In this document: piece by piece, positions 5,858-15,192 of the stretch
Layout: every line of letters begins with the position of its first letter
Numbering within the stretch: the stretch's first letter is position 1
Source: Cellulomonas sp. SG140
GTDB taxonomy: Bacteria; Actinomycetota; Actinomycetes; Actinomycetales; Cellulomonadaceae
Reading direction: 5' to 3'
NCBI RefSeq assembly: GCF_025770785.1
Contig: NZ_JANZLA010000002.1
Coordinates: forward strand, 269,698-333,697
DNA length: 64,000 nucleotides
Position numbers and translations under genes: made by a program
The notes under the pieces: model-generated
Seen by the model: the letters and a program-made list of their open reading frames with translations, nothing else
The model's database searches: none
Told to the model about the DNA's origin: nothing

Positions 5858-7435
5858 ATGGCGGACCTGTTCGACGGCTATCCCACCGGGAGGGCGTGGG
5901 ACGAGATGCTCGGTCCGGACGGGGCCGTGCTGCCCGCGTACGAGCAGGTGCACGCGGCGGTCGCGCGGCTCACCGCCGACGAGCTGCGTGCCCGGGCGGA
6001 CGGCCTCGCGCGGTCGTACCTCAAGCAGGGCGTCGCGTTCGACTACGCCGGTGAGGAACGGCCCTTCCCGGTGGACGTGGTGCCGCGCGTGCTCGCGGAG
6101 GACGAGTGGGACCACGTCGCTCCCGGGGTCGCCCAGCGCGTGCGCGCCCTCGAGGCGTTCCTGGCGGACGTGTACGGACCGCAGCGGGCCGTCGCGGACG
6201 GCGTCGTGCCGCGTTCGGTCATCGTGTCGTCGCACCACTTCTGCCGGGCGGCCCACGGCATCGAACCGCCCAACGGCGTCCGGGTGCACGTCTCCGGCAT
6301 CGACCTGGTGCGTGACGGGCACGGCGGATGGCGGGTGCTGGAGGACAACGTCCGAGTGCCCAGCGGCGTGAGCTACGTGCTGGCCAACAGACGGTCCATG
6401 GTGCAGACGTTCCCGGAGCTGTTCGCGACGCTGCGGATCCGCCCCGTCGCCGACTACCCCCGCAGGCTGCACGCCGCGCTGACGGCCGCCGCACCTGCGG
6501 GGGTCGACGAGCCCACGGTCGTCGTCCTCACCCCGGGCGTGCACAACAGCGCGTACTTCGAGCACACGTTGCTCGCACGGATGATGGGCGTCGAGCTCGT
6601 CGAGGGCAGGGACCTGTTCTGCGCCGGCGGTCGCGTCTGGATGCGCACCACGCAGGGCCGTCGCCGGGTGGACGTGATCTACCGGCGGGTGGACGACGAC
6701 TTCCTCGACCCGGTGGTGTTCCGTTCGGACTCCGTGCTGGGCTGCCCCGGGCTGCTGGCGTGCGCGCGCAACGGGACGGTGACCCTGGCCAACGCCGTCG
6801 GCAACGGCGTGGCCGACGACAAGCTCGTCTACACGTTCGTCCCCGACCTGATCCGGTACTTCCTGCACGAGGAACCGATCCTGGCGAACGTCGACACGTG
6901 GCGGCTCGAGGATCCGGGTGCGCTCGAGGAGGTGCTCGACCGGCTCGACGAGCTGGTGGTCAAGCCCGTCGACGGGTCGGGCGGCAAGGGCATCGTCGTC
7001 GGGCCCGCCGCGAGCGTCGCCGAGCTGACCGCGTTGCGCGACCGGCTGCTGGCCGACCCTCGCGGGTGGATCGCCCAGCCGGTCGTCCAGCTGTCCACCG
7101 TCCCGACCCTCGTGGAGGAGGGCCTCCGGCCGCGGCACGTGGACCTGCGGCCGTTCGCCGTCAACGACGGCGAGCACGTGTCGGTGCTGCCAGGTGGGCT
7201 CACCCGGGTGGCGCTGCCCGAAGGCCAGCTGGTCGTCAACTCGTCCCAGGGGGGCGGCTCGAAGGACACGTGGGTGCTCGGTCGCGCGGCTCGCCGAGGC
7301 CCTGCAGCCCCGCACACGCCGCCGCAGGCCGTGGCGAAGGATGCGTCGGTGCCGATCGACGCAGGTCCGGAGGACCTGCGCGGCCAGCAGATGCAGCAGC
7401 AGCAGGCCCGGACGACCGGCGGTGCACCGTGCTGA
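5858..7435 (+). CDS. Circularly permuted type 2 ATP-grasp protein
   Basis: The 525-residue product carries the DUF404/DUF407 signature of circularly permuted ATP-grasp enzymes: VRVHVSGIDLVRD, RVLEDNVRVPSGVSYVLANR, LAYTFVPD-type segments and the nucleotide-binding run VVKPVDGSGGKGIVVGP. ATP-grasp enzymes join a carboxylate to an amine through an acyl-phosphate; the substrate here is unknown. Known families of this type sit with alpha-E and transglutaminase-like proteins, as here, and have been predicted to make or modify peptides. The last 60 residues are Gln/Ala-rich and probably disordered. TAGCCT at 5846-5851 lies 6 bases before ATG, suggesting a leaderless mRNA. The stop overlaps the next gene by 7 bases. 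Confidence 0.88.
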   Translation: MADLFDGYPTGRAWDEMLGPDGAVLPAYEQVHAAVARLTADELRARADGLARSYLKQGVAFDYAGEERPFPVDVVPRVLAEDEWDHVAPGVAQRVRALEAFLADVYGPQRAVADGVVPRSVIVSSHHFCRAAHGIEPPNGVRVHVSGIDLVRDGHGGWRVLEDNVRVPSGVSYVLANRRSMVQTFPELFATLRIRPVADYPRRLHAALTAAAPAGVDEPTVVVLTPGVHNSAYFEHTLLARMMGVELVEGRDLFCAGGRVWMRTTQGRRRVDVIYRRVDDDFLDPVVFRSDSVLGCPGLLACARNGTVTLANAVGNGVADDKLVYTFVPDLIRYFLHEEPILANVDTWRLEDPGALEEVLDRLDELVVKPVDGSGGKGIVVGPAASVAELTALRDRLLADPRGWIAQPVVQLSTVPTLVEEGLRPRHVDLRPFAVNDGEHVSVLPGGLTRVALPEGQLVVNSSQGGGSKDTWVLGRAARRGPAAPHTPPQAVAKDASVPIDAGPEDLRGQQMQQQQARTTGGAPC

Positions 7436-8358
7436 GCCGCATCGCCGAGGCGCTGTTCTGGATCGGACGCTACGTCGAGCGTGCCGACGACACCGCCCGC
7501 CTGCTCGACGTGCACGTCCAGCTGCTCGCGGAGGACCCGTGGGCCGAGGAGGACCTGGCGTGCCGTTCGCTGCTCTCGGTGATGGACCGGCCGGTCCCGG
7601 CGCCCGGCGTGGAGGTCGGCCGGGAGCAGGTGCTGGCCGTGCTGGCGTACGAGCGGTGGTCCGCCTCGTCCGTCACGGGCGCGGTCGTCGCAGCGCGGGA
7701 GAACGCACGTCGGGTGCGGGAGATCATCTCCACCGAGCTGTGGGAGTGCCTGAACGCGACGTGGAGCGCCGTCCCCGCGATGGCGACGAGCACCGGTCCC
7801 CACGAGTTCTTCACCTGGGTGCGGGAGCGGTCCGCGATGGTGGCGGGCATCGTAGACTCCGCCCTGTCCCGCGACGAGACGTGGCAGTTCCTGGTGCTCG
7901 GGCGGTCGATCGAACGTGCGGACATGACGGCTCGACTGCTGACGACCCGGGCGCTCGCCGGCTCGACGGGGCCGAGCTGGACCGCTCTGCTGCGGTCCTG
8001 CGGGGCGTACGAGGCCTTCCTCCGTACCTATCGGGGGGCGGCGTCCGACGAGCGGATGGCCGGGTTCCTCCTGCGGGACCGGCTGTTCCCGCGCTCCGTG
8101 GTGCACGCGCTCGAGCAGGCGGACGTCTGCCTCGCGGGTCTCGAGCCCGTGGTGGACCGGTCGACGGTCGAGGACGCCCGGCGGCACGTCGGCCAGGTGC
8201 GCGCGGCGCTGGAGTTCAGCAGGCTCGGCGACCTGGTGGACGACCTGCCCGGCCAGATGGCCCTCGTCCAACGCGGCTGCTCGGCCGCGTCCGACGCCGT
8301 GCGGGCGCGCTACTTCCCGACGCCGCTGGTCACCACATGGGTGGGGGAGGCGCTGTGA
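7429..8358 (+). CDS. Alpha-E domain protein (DUF403)
   Basis: The 309-residue helical protein begins VLSRIAEALFWIGRYVERADDTARLLDVH, the signature of the alpha-E family; a second copy of the motif appears later as WQFLVLGRSIERADMTARLL. No catalytic function is established for alpha-E proteins; they occur in operons with the permuted ATP-grasp protein and a transglutaminase-like protease and are thought to act with them. GTG 7429 overlaps the end of the ATP-grasp gene by 7 bases, and the stop overlaps the next GTG by 4 bases, so translation of all three is likely coupled. Confidence 0.9.
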   Translation: MLSRIAEALFWIGRYVERADDTARLLDVHVQLLAEDPWAEEDLACRSLLSVMDRPVPAPGVEVGREQVLAVLAYERWSASSVTGAVVAARENARRVREIISTELWECLNATWSAVPAMATSTGPHEFFTWVRERSAMVAGIVDSALSRDETWQFLVLGRSIERADMTARLLTTRALAGSTGPSWTALLRSCGAYEAFLRTYRGAASDERMAGFLLRDRLFPRSVVHALEQADVCLAGLEPVVDRSTVEDARRHVGQVRAALEFSRLGDLVDDLPGQMALVQRGCSAASDAVRARYFPTPLVTTWVGEAL

Positions 8359-9191
8359 GCCGCCTGCGCATCGTGCACACGACGACGTTCCGCTACCCGG
8401 AACCGGTGGCCGTCTCGCACAACGAGGCCCGGATGACACCCGTGGACGAGCCGGGTCAGCGGGTGCTCTCGACGCGTCTGGACGTGCAGCCGAGCACCTG
8501 GTCGACGGCCTTTCGGGACTACTGGGGCACGGCCGTGACCGCGTTCGAGGTGGTGACGCCGCACACCACCCTCAGCATCACCGCCGAGCACGTCGTCGAG
8601 GTGGGTGGGCGACCGGAGGTCGTCGCGGTCGACTGGGACGTCGTCCGCTCCCGGCAGGTGCGCGACCGGTACGCCGAGCACCTCGCCGACCCGCCGAGCA
8701 CGCAGGTACCCGACGAGGTCGTCACCCTCGCCGTGTCCGCGGCCGCCGGTCTCGCGCCCGATGCCGCCGCCCGGGCGGTGTGCGCGGCCGTGCACGAGGC
8801 GATGGAGTACGTCCCGGGCGTCACCACCGTGCACACGCCCGCAGCCGAGGCGTGGGCCGCACGCAGGGGCGTCTGCCAGGACCTGACCCACCTGGCGCTC
8901 GGCGCGCTGCACGCCATCGGGCTGCCGGCGCGGTACGTGTCCGGATACCTCCACCCGAAGGCCGACGGCCCGACGGGACAGCCGGTGACCGGGGAGTCGC
9001 ACGCGTGGCTCGAGTGCTGGGTGGGGGACTGGCTCGCCCTGGACCCCACGAACCTGGGCGTCGTGGCGGACCAGCACGTGGTCCTGGCCCGCGGTCGCTC
9101 GTACGAGGACGTGCCGCCCCTGCGCGGCATCTACGCCGGGCCGGCGGCGCAGGAGCTGAGCGTGCAGGTGCAGGTGACCCGCCAGGCCTGA
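8355..9191 (+). CDS. Transglutaminase-like cysteine peptidase family protein
   Basis: This 278-residue protein has the N-terminal beta domain of bacterial transglutaminase-like proteins (RLRIVHTTTFRYPEPV) and the papain-like core with the full Cys-His-Asp triad: C174 in RRGVCQDLTHLALGALHAIGLPARYVSG (split across helices), H216 in GESHAWLECWV and D230 in LALDPTN. Such domains usually hydrolyse or form amide bonds. No signal peptide is visible, so it should act in the cytoplasm. It is the third gene of an overlapping operon with the ATP-grasp and alpha-E genes, which suggests it trims or attaches the product of the ATP-grasp enzyme (inference). Confidence 0.9.
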   Translation: MSRLRIVHTTTFRYPEPVAVSHNEARMTPVDEPGQRVLSTRLDVQPSTWSTAFRDYWGTAVTAFEVVTPHTTLSITAEHVVEVGGRPEVVAVDWDVVRSRQVRDRYAEHLADPPSTQVPDEVVTLAVSAAAGLAPDAAARAVCAAVHEAMEYVPGVTTVHTPAAEAWAARRGVCQDLTHLALGALHAIGLPARYVSGYLHPKADGPTGQPVTGESHAWLECWVGDWLALDPTNLGVVADQHVVLARGRSYEDVPPLRGIYAGPAAQELSVQVQVTRQA

Positions 9192-9270
9192 GGTCGTCGT
9201 GTGAGGGCCTCGTGCGGCATGGGACGATGAGGGGCCCCCGCCCCTCCCGTCGTCCGGAGCCCGACCGCCC

Positions 9271-11172
9271 GTGTCACCGATCCCGAGCACCGCCGCCGCG
9301 GCCCGCATCCGCCCCGCGGCGACCCCGCCGGAGCTGCTGCGCAACTTCTGCATCATCGCGCACATCGACCACGGCAAGTCGACGCTGGCCGACCGGATGC
9401 TGCAGCTGACCGGCGTGGTGGACGCGCGGGCGATGCGCGCGCAGTACCTCGACCGGATGGACATCGAGCGCGAGCGCGGTATCACCATCAAGTCGCAGGC
9501 CGTGCGGATGCCGTGGGGCGTCGAGGACGCCGCCGGCGTGCTCACCCCGTACGCCCTGAACATGATCGACACCCCGGGGCACGTGGACTTCACCTACGAG
9601 GTGTCCCGGTCGCTGGCCGCCTGCGAGGGGGCGGTGCTGCTGGTCGACGCCGCCCAGGGGATCGAGGCCCAGACCCTCGCCAACCTGTACCTGGCGCTCG
9701 AGAACGACCTGGCGATCATCCCGGTGCTCAACAAGATCGACCTGCCCGCGGCGCAGCCGGAGAAGTACGCCGAGGAGCTGGCGCACCTGATCGGCGGTCA
9801 GCCCGAGGACTGCCTGCGGGTCTCCGGCAAGACGGGCGAGGGCGTCCGTGAGCTGCTGGACCGCATCGTCGAGCAGGTGCCCCACCCCGTCGGGGACGCC
9901 GGCGCACCGGCCAGGGCGATGATCTTCGACTCCGTGTACGACACCTACCGCGGCGTCGTGACGTACGTGCGGGTCGTCGACGGGCACCTCGACCAGCGCG
10001 AGCGCATCGCGATGATGTCGACGCACGCGACGCACGAGCTGCTCGAGATCGGCGTCATCTCGCCGGAGCCGGTGCCGACCACCGGTCTCGGGGCCGGCGA
10101 GGTCGGCTATCTCATCACCGGCGTGAAGGACGTGCGGCAGTCCAAGGTCGGCGACACCGTCACCAACGCCGCACGGCCTGCCACCGAGTCGCTGGGCGGG
10201 TACCGCGACCCGAAGCCGATGGTGTTCTCCGGCCTGTACCCGATCGACGGTTCCGACTACCCGAACCTGCGGGACGCGCTCGACAAGCTGAAGCTGAACG
10301 ACGCGGCGCTGCACTACGAGCCGGAGACGTCGGTGGCCCTGGGCTTCGGCTTCCGCGTCGGCTTCCTCGGCCTGCTGCACCTGGAGATCGTGCGGGAGCG
10401 GTTGGAGCGCGAGTTCGACCTCGACCTGATCTCCACCGCACCCAACGTCGAGTACGACGTGACGATGGAGGACCGGACCGAGATCCGGGTGACCAACCCG
10501 AGCGAGTTCCCCGGCGGCAAGATCCGCGAGGTGCGGGAGCCCGTGGTGACCTCGACCGTGCTGGCGCCGAGCGAGTTCGTCGGCACGATCATGGAGCTGT
10601 GCCAGTCGCGTCGCGGCGAGCTGCTGGGGATGGACTACCTGTCCGAGGACCGGGTCGAGCTGCGGTACCGGCTGCCGCTCGCGGAGATCGTCTTCGACTT
10701 CTTCGACGCGCTGAAGTCGCGCACCCGCGGGTACGCGAGCCTCGACTACGAGCCCGCCGGTGAGCAGGCCGCGGACCTGGTGAAGGTCGACATCCTGCTC
10801 CAGGGGGAGCAGGTCGACGCCTTCAGCGCGATCGTGCACAAGGACAAGGCGTACGCGTACGGCGTCGCGATGGCGTCCAAGCTGCGCGAGCTCATCCCGC
10901 GCCAGCAGTTCGAGGTCCCGATCCAGGCGGCGATCGGGTCGCGGGTGATCGCCCGGGAGACGATCCGCGCGATGCGCAAGGACGTGCTGGCCAAGTGCTA
11001 CGGCGGTGACATCACCCGCAAGCGCAAGCTGTTGGAGAAGCAGAAGGAGGGCAAGAAGCGGATGAAGACGATCGGTCGCGTCGACGTGCCGCAGGAGGCC
11101 TTCATCGCCGCCCTCTCCTCGGAGGCCGCGCCCTCGTCCGGCAAGGACGCGAAGGACGCGAAGCGCAAGTGA
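9271..11172 (+). CDS. lepA: Elongation factor 4 (back-translocating GTPase LepA)
   Basis: The 633-residue product shows the G motifs AHIDHGKST (G1), DTPGHVDF (G3) and NKID (G4), then domains II, III and V and the LepA-specific C-terminal domain with [30 protein letters not shown]4 binds stalled ribosomes and can move them back by one codon; it also aids initiation and assembly. The start is GTG 9271 with GGAG about 15 bases upstream. The C-terminal tail after the CTD is a short Ser/Lys/Asp run. The stop overlaps hemW by 4 bases, the common actinomycete arrangement. Confidence 0.97.
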   Translation: MSPIPSTAAAARIRPAATPPELLRNFCIIAHIDHGKSTLADRMLQLTGVVDARAMRAQYLDRMDIERERGITIKSQAVRMPWGVEDAAGVLTPYALNMIDTPGHVDFTYEVSRSLAACEGAVLLVDAAQGIEAQTLANLYLALENDLAIIPVLNKIDLPAAQPEKYAEELAHLIGGQPEDCLRVSGKTGEGVRELLDRIVEQVPHPVGDAGAPARAMIFDSVYDTYRGVVTYVRVVDGHLDQRERIAMMSTHATHELLEIGVISPEPVPTTGLGAGEVGYLITGVKDVRQSKVGDTVTNAARPATESLGGYRDPKPMVFSGLYPIDGSDYPNLRDALDKLKLNDAALHYEPETSVALGFGFRVGFLGLLHLEIVRERLEREFDLDLISTAPNVEYDVTMEDRTEIRVTNPSEFPGGKIREVREPVVTSTVLAPSEFVGTIMELCQSRRGELLGMDYLSEDRVELRYRLPLAEIVFDFFDALKSRTRGYASLDYEPAGEQAADLVKVDILLQGEQVDAFSAIVHKDKAYAYGVAMASKLRELIPRQQFEVPIQAAIGSRVIARETIRAMRKDVLAKCYGGDITRKRKLLEKQKEGKKRMKTIGRVDVPQEAFIAALSSEAAPSSGKDAKDAKRK

Positions 11173-12407
11173 GCCCGGCGCTGCCGGACGGCGATCCCGC
11201 ACCTGACGACGGCGCGCTCCCCGCGTCCGCCGCGGTCGGCGCCGACCGGCGCCGGTTCGGGGTGTACCTGCACGTGCCGTTCTGCACGGTGCGGTGCGGG
11301 TACTGCGACTTCAACACGTACACCTCCGCCGAGCTCAGCGGAGGTGCCAGCCAGGTGGCGTACGCCCGGACGGCGGTCGACGAGATCCGCCTGGCGGCAC
11401 AGGTGCTCCGGGATGCCGGTCTCCCGTCGCGGACCGCGTCGACGGTCTTCGTGGGTGGTGGCACGCCGACCGTGCTGCCCGTGGCGGACCTCGGGACGAT
11501 GCTCGGCGCAGTCCGGGACACCTGGGGCCTCGCCGAGGGCGCCGAGGTGACCACCGAGGCGAACCCGGACTCGGTGGACGCCCGGTCGCTCGTGGCGTTG
11601 GCGGAGGCGGGCTACACGCGGGTGTCCTTCGGGATGCAGTCCGCGGTACCGCACGTGCTGGCGACCCTCGACCGGACGCACGACCCGCGGCGGATCCCGG
11701 ACGTGGTGCAGTGGGCGCGCGACGCGGGGCTGCGGGTCTCGCTCGACCTGATCTACGGCACGCCGGGCGAGTCGGTGGACGACTGGCGCCGGTCCGTCGA
11801 CGCGGCGCTCGCCACCGGCGTCGACCACGTGTCGGCGTACGCCCTGGTGGTGGAACCCGGGACCCGCATGGGGGCGCAGGTGCGTCGCGGTGAGCTGCCG
11901 ATGCCCGACGAGGACGACCAGGCGACGAAGTACGAGCTGGCCGACGCTGCCTTCGAGGCCGCCGGTCTGCACTGGTACGAGGTGAGCAACTGGGCCCGCG
12001 GGCCGCAGGACGTCAGTCGGCACAACCTCGCCTACTGGCGCGGCGACGACTGGTGGGGCGTCGGGCCTGGCGCCCACTCCCACGTGGGCGGGGTCCGGTG
12101 GTGGAACGTCAAGCACCCACGGGCGTACGCGGACCGGCTCGCTGCCGGACACTCACCCGCTGCCGGTCGCGAGGTGCTCGACGAGGACACCCGTGCGATG
12201 GAGAGGGTGCTGCTGGGTGTGCGGCTCGCGGAGGGTCTGCCGGTCGACGAGCTCTCGGCGGCGGCACGCCTTCGTGTCGCCGAGCTGGTGGCCGACGGTC
12301 TCGTCGACCCGGTGGCGGCCTTGGGCGGCAGCGGAGCGCGGCGTCTGGCGCTGACGCTGCGCGGACGGCTCCTCGCCGACGCGGTGGTCCGGACCCTCGT
12401 CGACTGA
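11169..12407 (+). CDS. hemW: Radical SAM heme chaperone HemW
   Basis: The 412-residue protein carries the radical SAM cluster motif in [16 protein letters not shown] (CxxxCxxC), the FVGGGTPT glycine motif and the TEANPDS and SFGMQS segments of the HemN/HemW family. The absence of the extra C-terminal features of true HemN and the extra Cys after the CxxxCxxC motif point to HemW, a heme carrier, rather than coproporphyrinogen oxidase. GTG 11169 overlaps the lepA stop. A 30-residue acidic leader precedes the first strand. A hairpin at 12460-12493 follows. Confidence 0.93.
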   Translation: MSPALPDGDPAPDDGALPASAAVGADRRRFGVYLHVPFCTVRCGYCDFNTYTSAELSGGASQVAYARTAVDEIRLAAQVLRDAGLPSRTASTVFVGGGTPTVLPVADLGTMLGAVRDTWGLAEGAEVTTEANPDSVDARSLVALAEAGYTRVSFGMQSAVPHVLATLDRTHDPRRIPDVVQWARDAGLRVSLDLIYGTPGESVDDWRRSVDAALATGVDHVSAYALVVEPGTRMGAQVRRGELPMPDEDDQATKYELADAAFEAAGLHWYEVSNWARGPQDVSRHNLAYWRGDDWWGVGPGAHSHVGGVRWWNVKHPRAYADRLAAGHSPAAGREVLDEDTRAMERVLLGVRLAEGLPVDELSAAARLRVAELVADGLVDPVAALGGSGARRLALTLRGRLLADAVVRTLVD

Positions 12408-12459
12408 CCGAGGGGGCGAGGCGTCGTGCCGACAGCCCCGCAGCAGAGGCGTGGGCACG

Positions 12460-12493
12460 GCGGAGGCCGGCGCCCGTGGGCACCGGCCTCCGC
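12460..12493. terminator. 11-bp hairpin between hemW and the DUF4870 gene
   Basis: GCGGAGGCCGG (12460-12470) and CCGGCCTCCGC (12483-12493) pair exactly around a 12-base loop. The two flanking genes converge, so it can end both transcripts. A second smaller repeat, CTGACCG/CGGTCAG, lies at about 12507-12524. Confidence 0.7.
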
Positions 12494-12534
12494 ATGCTCG
12501 ACGGTCCTGACCGTGGGCGGTCAGTCCCGGTTGC

Positions 12535-13014
12535 TCACTTGATGATGCGCCAGTTGAACGGGTAGCGGTACAGCTCACCCTTGTTGGCCGCGACGGCGCC
12601 CATGACCCCGAAGATGATGGTCGCCAGCCATGCGAGGGCCAGGATCAGGCCGCCGATGAGGACCACCGTCAGGATGCCACCGACGATGTAGGCGATCACG
12701 ATCAGGATCTGGAAGTTGAGGGCCTCCTTCGCCTGGTCGTTCACGAAGCCGCTGCGCTCGCGGAACACCAGCCAGACGACCAGCGGCGCGATGAAGCCGA
12801 GGACGATGCCGCCGACGTGCGCCAGGGTCGCCCAGAGCCGCTCGTCGCTCGGGCTGAGCGGCGCGGCGTAGACCGGCTGCCCGTAGGCGGGTGGCGTCTG
12901 GCCGTAGCCAGGGGCCGGAGCCTGGTAGGCGGGGGGAGCCTGAGGCGGGGTGGGGGAGTCCGGCGGCGGGTAGGCCCCGGGATCCGGGGTGCCCTCGGGA
13001 GGGTTCGTGGTCAT
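12535..13014 (-). CDS. DUF4870 small membrane protein with Pro-rich N-terminus
   Basis: The 159-residue product has a 60-residue Pro/Tyr/Gln-rich head (PPDSPTPPQAPPAYQAPAPG), likely disordered, then the DUF4870 (Tic20-like) module: LSPSDERLWATLAHVGGIVL, three membrane segments, the FVNDQAKEALNFQI motif and the terminal YRYPFNWRIIK. Its function is unknown; relatives occur widely in bacteria as small inner-membrane proteins. ATG at 13012-13014 was chosen because MTTNPPEG with GAGAG upstream is a good start and the frame above it is low-complexity. It is probably monocistronic. Confidence 0.87.
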   Translation of the reverse strand: MTTNPPEGTPDPGAYPPPDSPTPPQAPPAYQAPAPGYGQTPPAYGQPVYAAPLSPSDERLWATLAHVGGIVLGFIAPLVVWLVFRERSGFVNDQAKEALNFQILIVIAYIVGGILTVVLIGGLILALAWLATIIFGVMGAVAANKGELYRYPFNWRIIK

Positions 13015-13149
13015 GGTTCCAGCTCTCTCGTCGGGGGTCGCCAGCCGCGTCCGGCGCGGCCTTGCGCCGACAGTAGCGCCGCGCACAGCTTCGGTGGAGG
13101 TGCTGGCAGGGCGGGTTTTGGACCAGTTCGTCGCCGTTGCGCGCGCCGG

Positions 13150-14007
13150 TCAGGACGTGACGAAGTCGATGAGCTCCTCGACGCGTCCCAGCAGGCTCGG
13201 CTCGAGGTCGGCGTACGACCGCACGGTCCGCAAGATGCGTTGCCAGGCGCGTGCGACGTCCGCCTGGTCCTCGGCCGGCCAGCCGAGCTCGCGCAGGACG
13301 CCGAGCTTCCACTCCGTGCCCCGCTCGATCGCCGGCCAACGGTCGAGACCCACGCGTTCCGGCCGGACCGCCTGCCACACGTCCACATAGGGGTGGCCGA
13401 GCACCAGCACGCTCCCCGGTGGACCGCACCGCCTCGCCTCCGCGGCGATCCGCTCCTCCTTCGAACCCGCGACGAGGTGGTCGACCAGGACGCCGACCCG
13501 ACGGTCCGGGCCGGGAGCGAAGCTCCGCAGGTGGTCCACCAGGTTGTCGACCCCGTCGAGCAGCTCGACCACCACGCCCTCGATCCGCAGGTCGTCGCCC
13601 CACACCTTCTCCACCAGCTCGGCGTCGTGCCGGCCCTCGACCCAGATCCGGCTGGCGCGGGCGACGCGCGCGGGGGCGCCTGCGACGGCACGCGACCCGG
13701 ATGCCGTCCGCGCCGGTGCCACCGGCGCTCGTCGGCCTGCCGGTGCGGTGAGGACGACCGGTTCACCGTCGACCCAGAAGCCGGGCCCCAGCCCGAAGGT
13801 GCGGGTGCGGCCCCGGCGGTCCTCGAGCACGACGACGTGCTGGCCACCCGACTTCTCCACCCGCACCACCGCGCCGACCCAGCCCGTCTCGACGTCCTCG
13901 ACCACGAGCCCGGGCTCCGCCGGGCACGGCCGGGCGCGCGGCGCAGCTCGGTGGGGCACTGCCTGGGTCCCGGCCAGCACGTCGCGCCCGTAGCGGTCCT
14001 CGGTCAC
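13150..14007 (-). CDS. DUF3097 family protein
   Basis: The 285-residue product matches the actinomycete-specific DUF3097 family: it begins VTEDRYGRDVLAG, has a small beta domain (GFWVDGEPVVL), then SRIWVEGRHDAELVEKVWGDDLRIEGVVVE, which looks like the acidic heart of a Toprim-like fold, and VGVLVDHLVAGSKEERIA. No activity is known. The start is GTG at 14005-14007; the frame extends to 14046 but the extra residues are not typical of the family. The gene is divergent from hrcA, with which it shares the 124-base region holding the CIRCE box, and in many actinomycetes it occupies this same place. Confidence 0.88.
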   Translation of the reverse strand: MTEDRYGRDVLAGTQAVPHRAAPRARPCPAEPGLVVEDVETGWVGAVVRVEKSGGQHVVVLEDRRGRTRTFGLGPGFWVDGEPVVLTAPAGRRAPVAPARTASGSRAVAGAPARVARASRIWVEGRHDAELVEKVWGDDLRIEGVVVELLDGVDNLVDHLRSFAPGPDRRVGVLVDHLVAGSKEERIAAEARRCGPPGSVLVLGHPYVDVWQAVRPERVGLDRWPAIERGTEWKLGVLRELGWPAEDQADVARAWQRILRTVRSYADLEPSLLGRVEELIDFVTS

Positions 14008-14063
14008 CCGGGCACTGTAGGGGCACGACGACGGCGCCTCCGTCACCCTCCCGCGACGTTGCG

Positions 14064-14095
14064 TAGAATTGGCACTCGACTGCGTGGAGTGCTAT
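14064..14095 (+). promoter_or_regulatory. hrcA promoter -10 and CIRCE operator
   Basis: TTGGCACTC (14069-14077), nine bases, then GAGTGCTAT (14087-14095) matches the CIRCE consensus TTAGCACTC-N9-GAGTGCTAA, the binding site of the HrcA repressor. TAGAAT (14064-14069) is a good -10 just before it, so bound HrcA would block transcription. The operator is 36 bases before hrcA, indicating autoregulated heat-shock control of hrcA-dnaJ. Confidence 0.92.
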
Positions 14096-14131
14096 CCGCA
14101 GCGATCCGGCTGTGACGGGCGGGAGGGACGC

Positions 14132-15157
14132 ATGAGCAGCGAAGACCGACGCCTCGACGTCCTGCGCGCGATCATCGAGGACTACGTCGCGACCCGTGAG
14201 CCGGTCGGGTCGCGGGCCCTGTCCGAGCGGCACCAGCTCGGGGTGTCGCCCGCGACGATCCGCAACGACATGGCCGCCCTCGAGGAGGCCGGGCTGATCG
14301 TCCAGCCGCACACCTCGGCGGGTCGCGTCCCCACCGACATGGGGTACCGGCAGTTCGTCGACCGGCTCGCGGAGGTCAAGCCGCTCTCCCTGCCCGAACG
14401 GCGGGCGATCAGCGCTCTGCTCGAGCAGGCGGTCGACCTCGACGACGTCATCGACCGGGCCGTGCGGCTGCTCGCCCAGCTGACCCAGCAGGTCGCGGTG
14501 GTGCAGTACCCGTCGCTGCGCCGCTCGTCGCTGCGACACGTGGAGCTGGTCCCCGTCGGCGCCCGTCACCTGCTCCTCGTCATCATCACGACCACCGGCC
14601 GGGTGGAGCAGCGGACGCTGGAGCTCGCGGAGGACCTCGACGAGGCGCTGGTGGCTCGCCTGCGGGTGCGGCTCAACGTCGCGCTGTCCGGGCTGCGGCT
14701 CGCCGAGCTCCCCAAGGCGCTGGAGGGTCTCGTCGCCGAGCTGAGCCCCGCCGGAGCCGCACTGGTGCGGGTCGTCGTCGCAGCCGTGTCCGAGACGCTC
14801 GCGCAGGAGAGCGAGGAGCGGGTGGTCGTCGCCGGCACCGCCAACCTCGCGCGGACCGCCGGTGCCGACTTCAGCCGCACCATCGGTCCGGTGCTCGAGG
14901 CGCTCGAGGAGCAGGTGGTGCTGCTGCGCCTGCTGGCCGAGATGGCCGAGGACCACACGGCCGTCGCCGTCCGGATCGGGCGCGAGACGCAGCACGCGGG
15001 CCTCGCCGAGACGAGCTTCGTCACCAGCGGCTACGGCGGAGAGGGCCCCGGTGTGGCCCGCGTGGGCGCTGTCGGACCGCTCCGCATGGACTACCCGGGC
15101 ACGATGGCCGCCGTGCGTGCCGTCGCCCGGTACCTCACCAGGATCCTGGCCGGCTGA
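14132..15157 (+). CDS. hrcA: Heat-inducible transcription repressor HrcA
   Basis: The 341-residue protein has the winged-helix N-terminus of HrcA ([24 protein letters not shown], then [20 protein letters not shown] and [14 protein letters not shown]) and the GAF-like dimerisation core ending [15 protein letters not shown]. HrcA represses heat-shock genes at CIRCE boxes, one of which lies just upstream. ATG 14132 has a clear GGGAGG 5-10 bases before it. dnaJ follows after 35 bases, so the two form a stress operon; rsmE is next. Confidence 0.97.
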   Translation: MSSEDRRLDVLRAIIEDYVATREPVGSRALSERHQLGVSPATIRNDMAALEEAGLIVQPHTSAGRVPTDMGYRQFVDRLAEVKPLSLPERRAISALLEQAVDLDDVIDRAVRLLAQLTQQVAVVQYPSLRRSSLRHVELVPVGARHLLLVIITTTGRVEQRTLELAEDLDEALVARLRVRLNVALSGLRLAELPKALEGLVAELSPAGAALVRVVVAAVSETLAQESEERVVVAGTANLARTAGADFSRTIGPVLEALEEQVVLLRLLAEMAEDHTAVAVRIGRETQHAGLAETSFVTSGYGGEGPGVARVGAVGPLRMDYPGTMAAVRAVARYLTRILAG

Positions 15158-15192
15158 CCGGCCGACCTCGAAGGAAGCGAGCACACCTGCTT

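Noticed and set aside
5678-7315. A 545-codon minus-strand frame over the ATP-grasp gene
   Set aside because: It overlaps a conserved protein on the other strand and has no recognisable domain.
9274-11202. A 642-codon open frame on the minus strand across lepA
   Set aside because: It is antisense to a clear lepA gene; its translation is His/Asp/Gly-rich without any fold or family motif, a common effect of high third-position GC.
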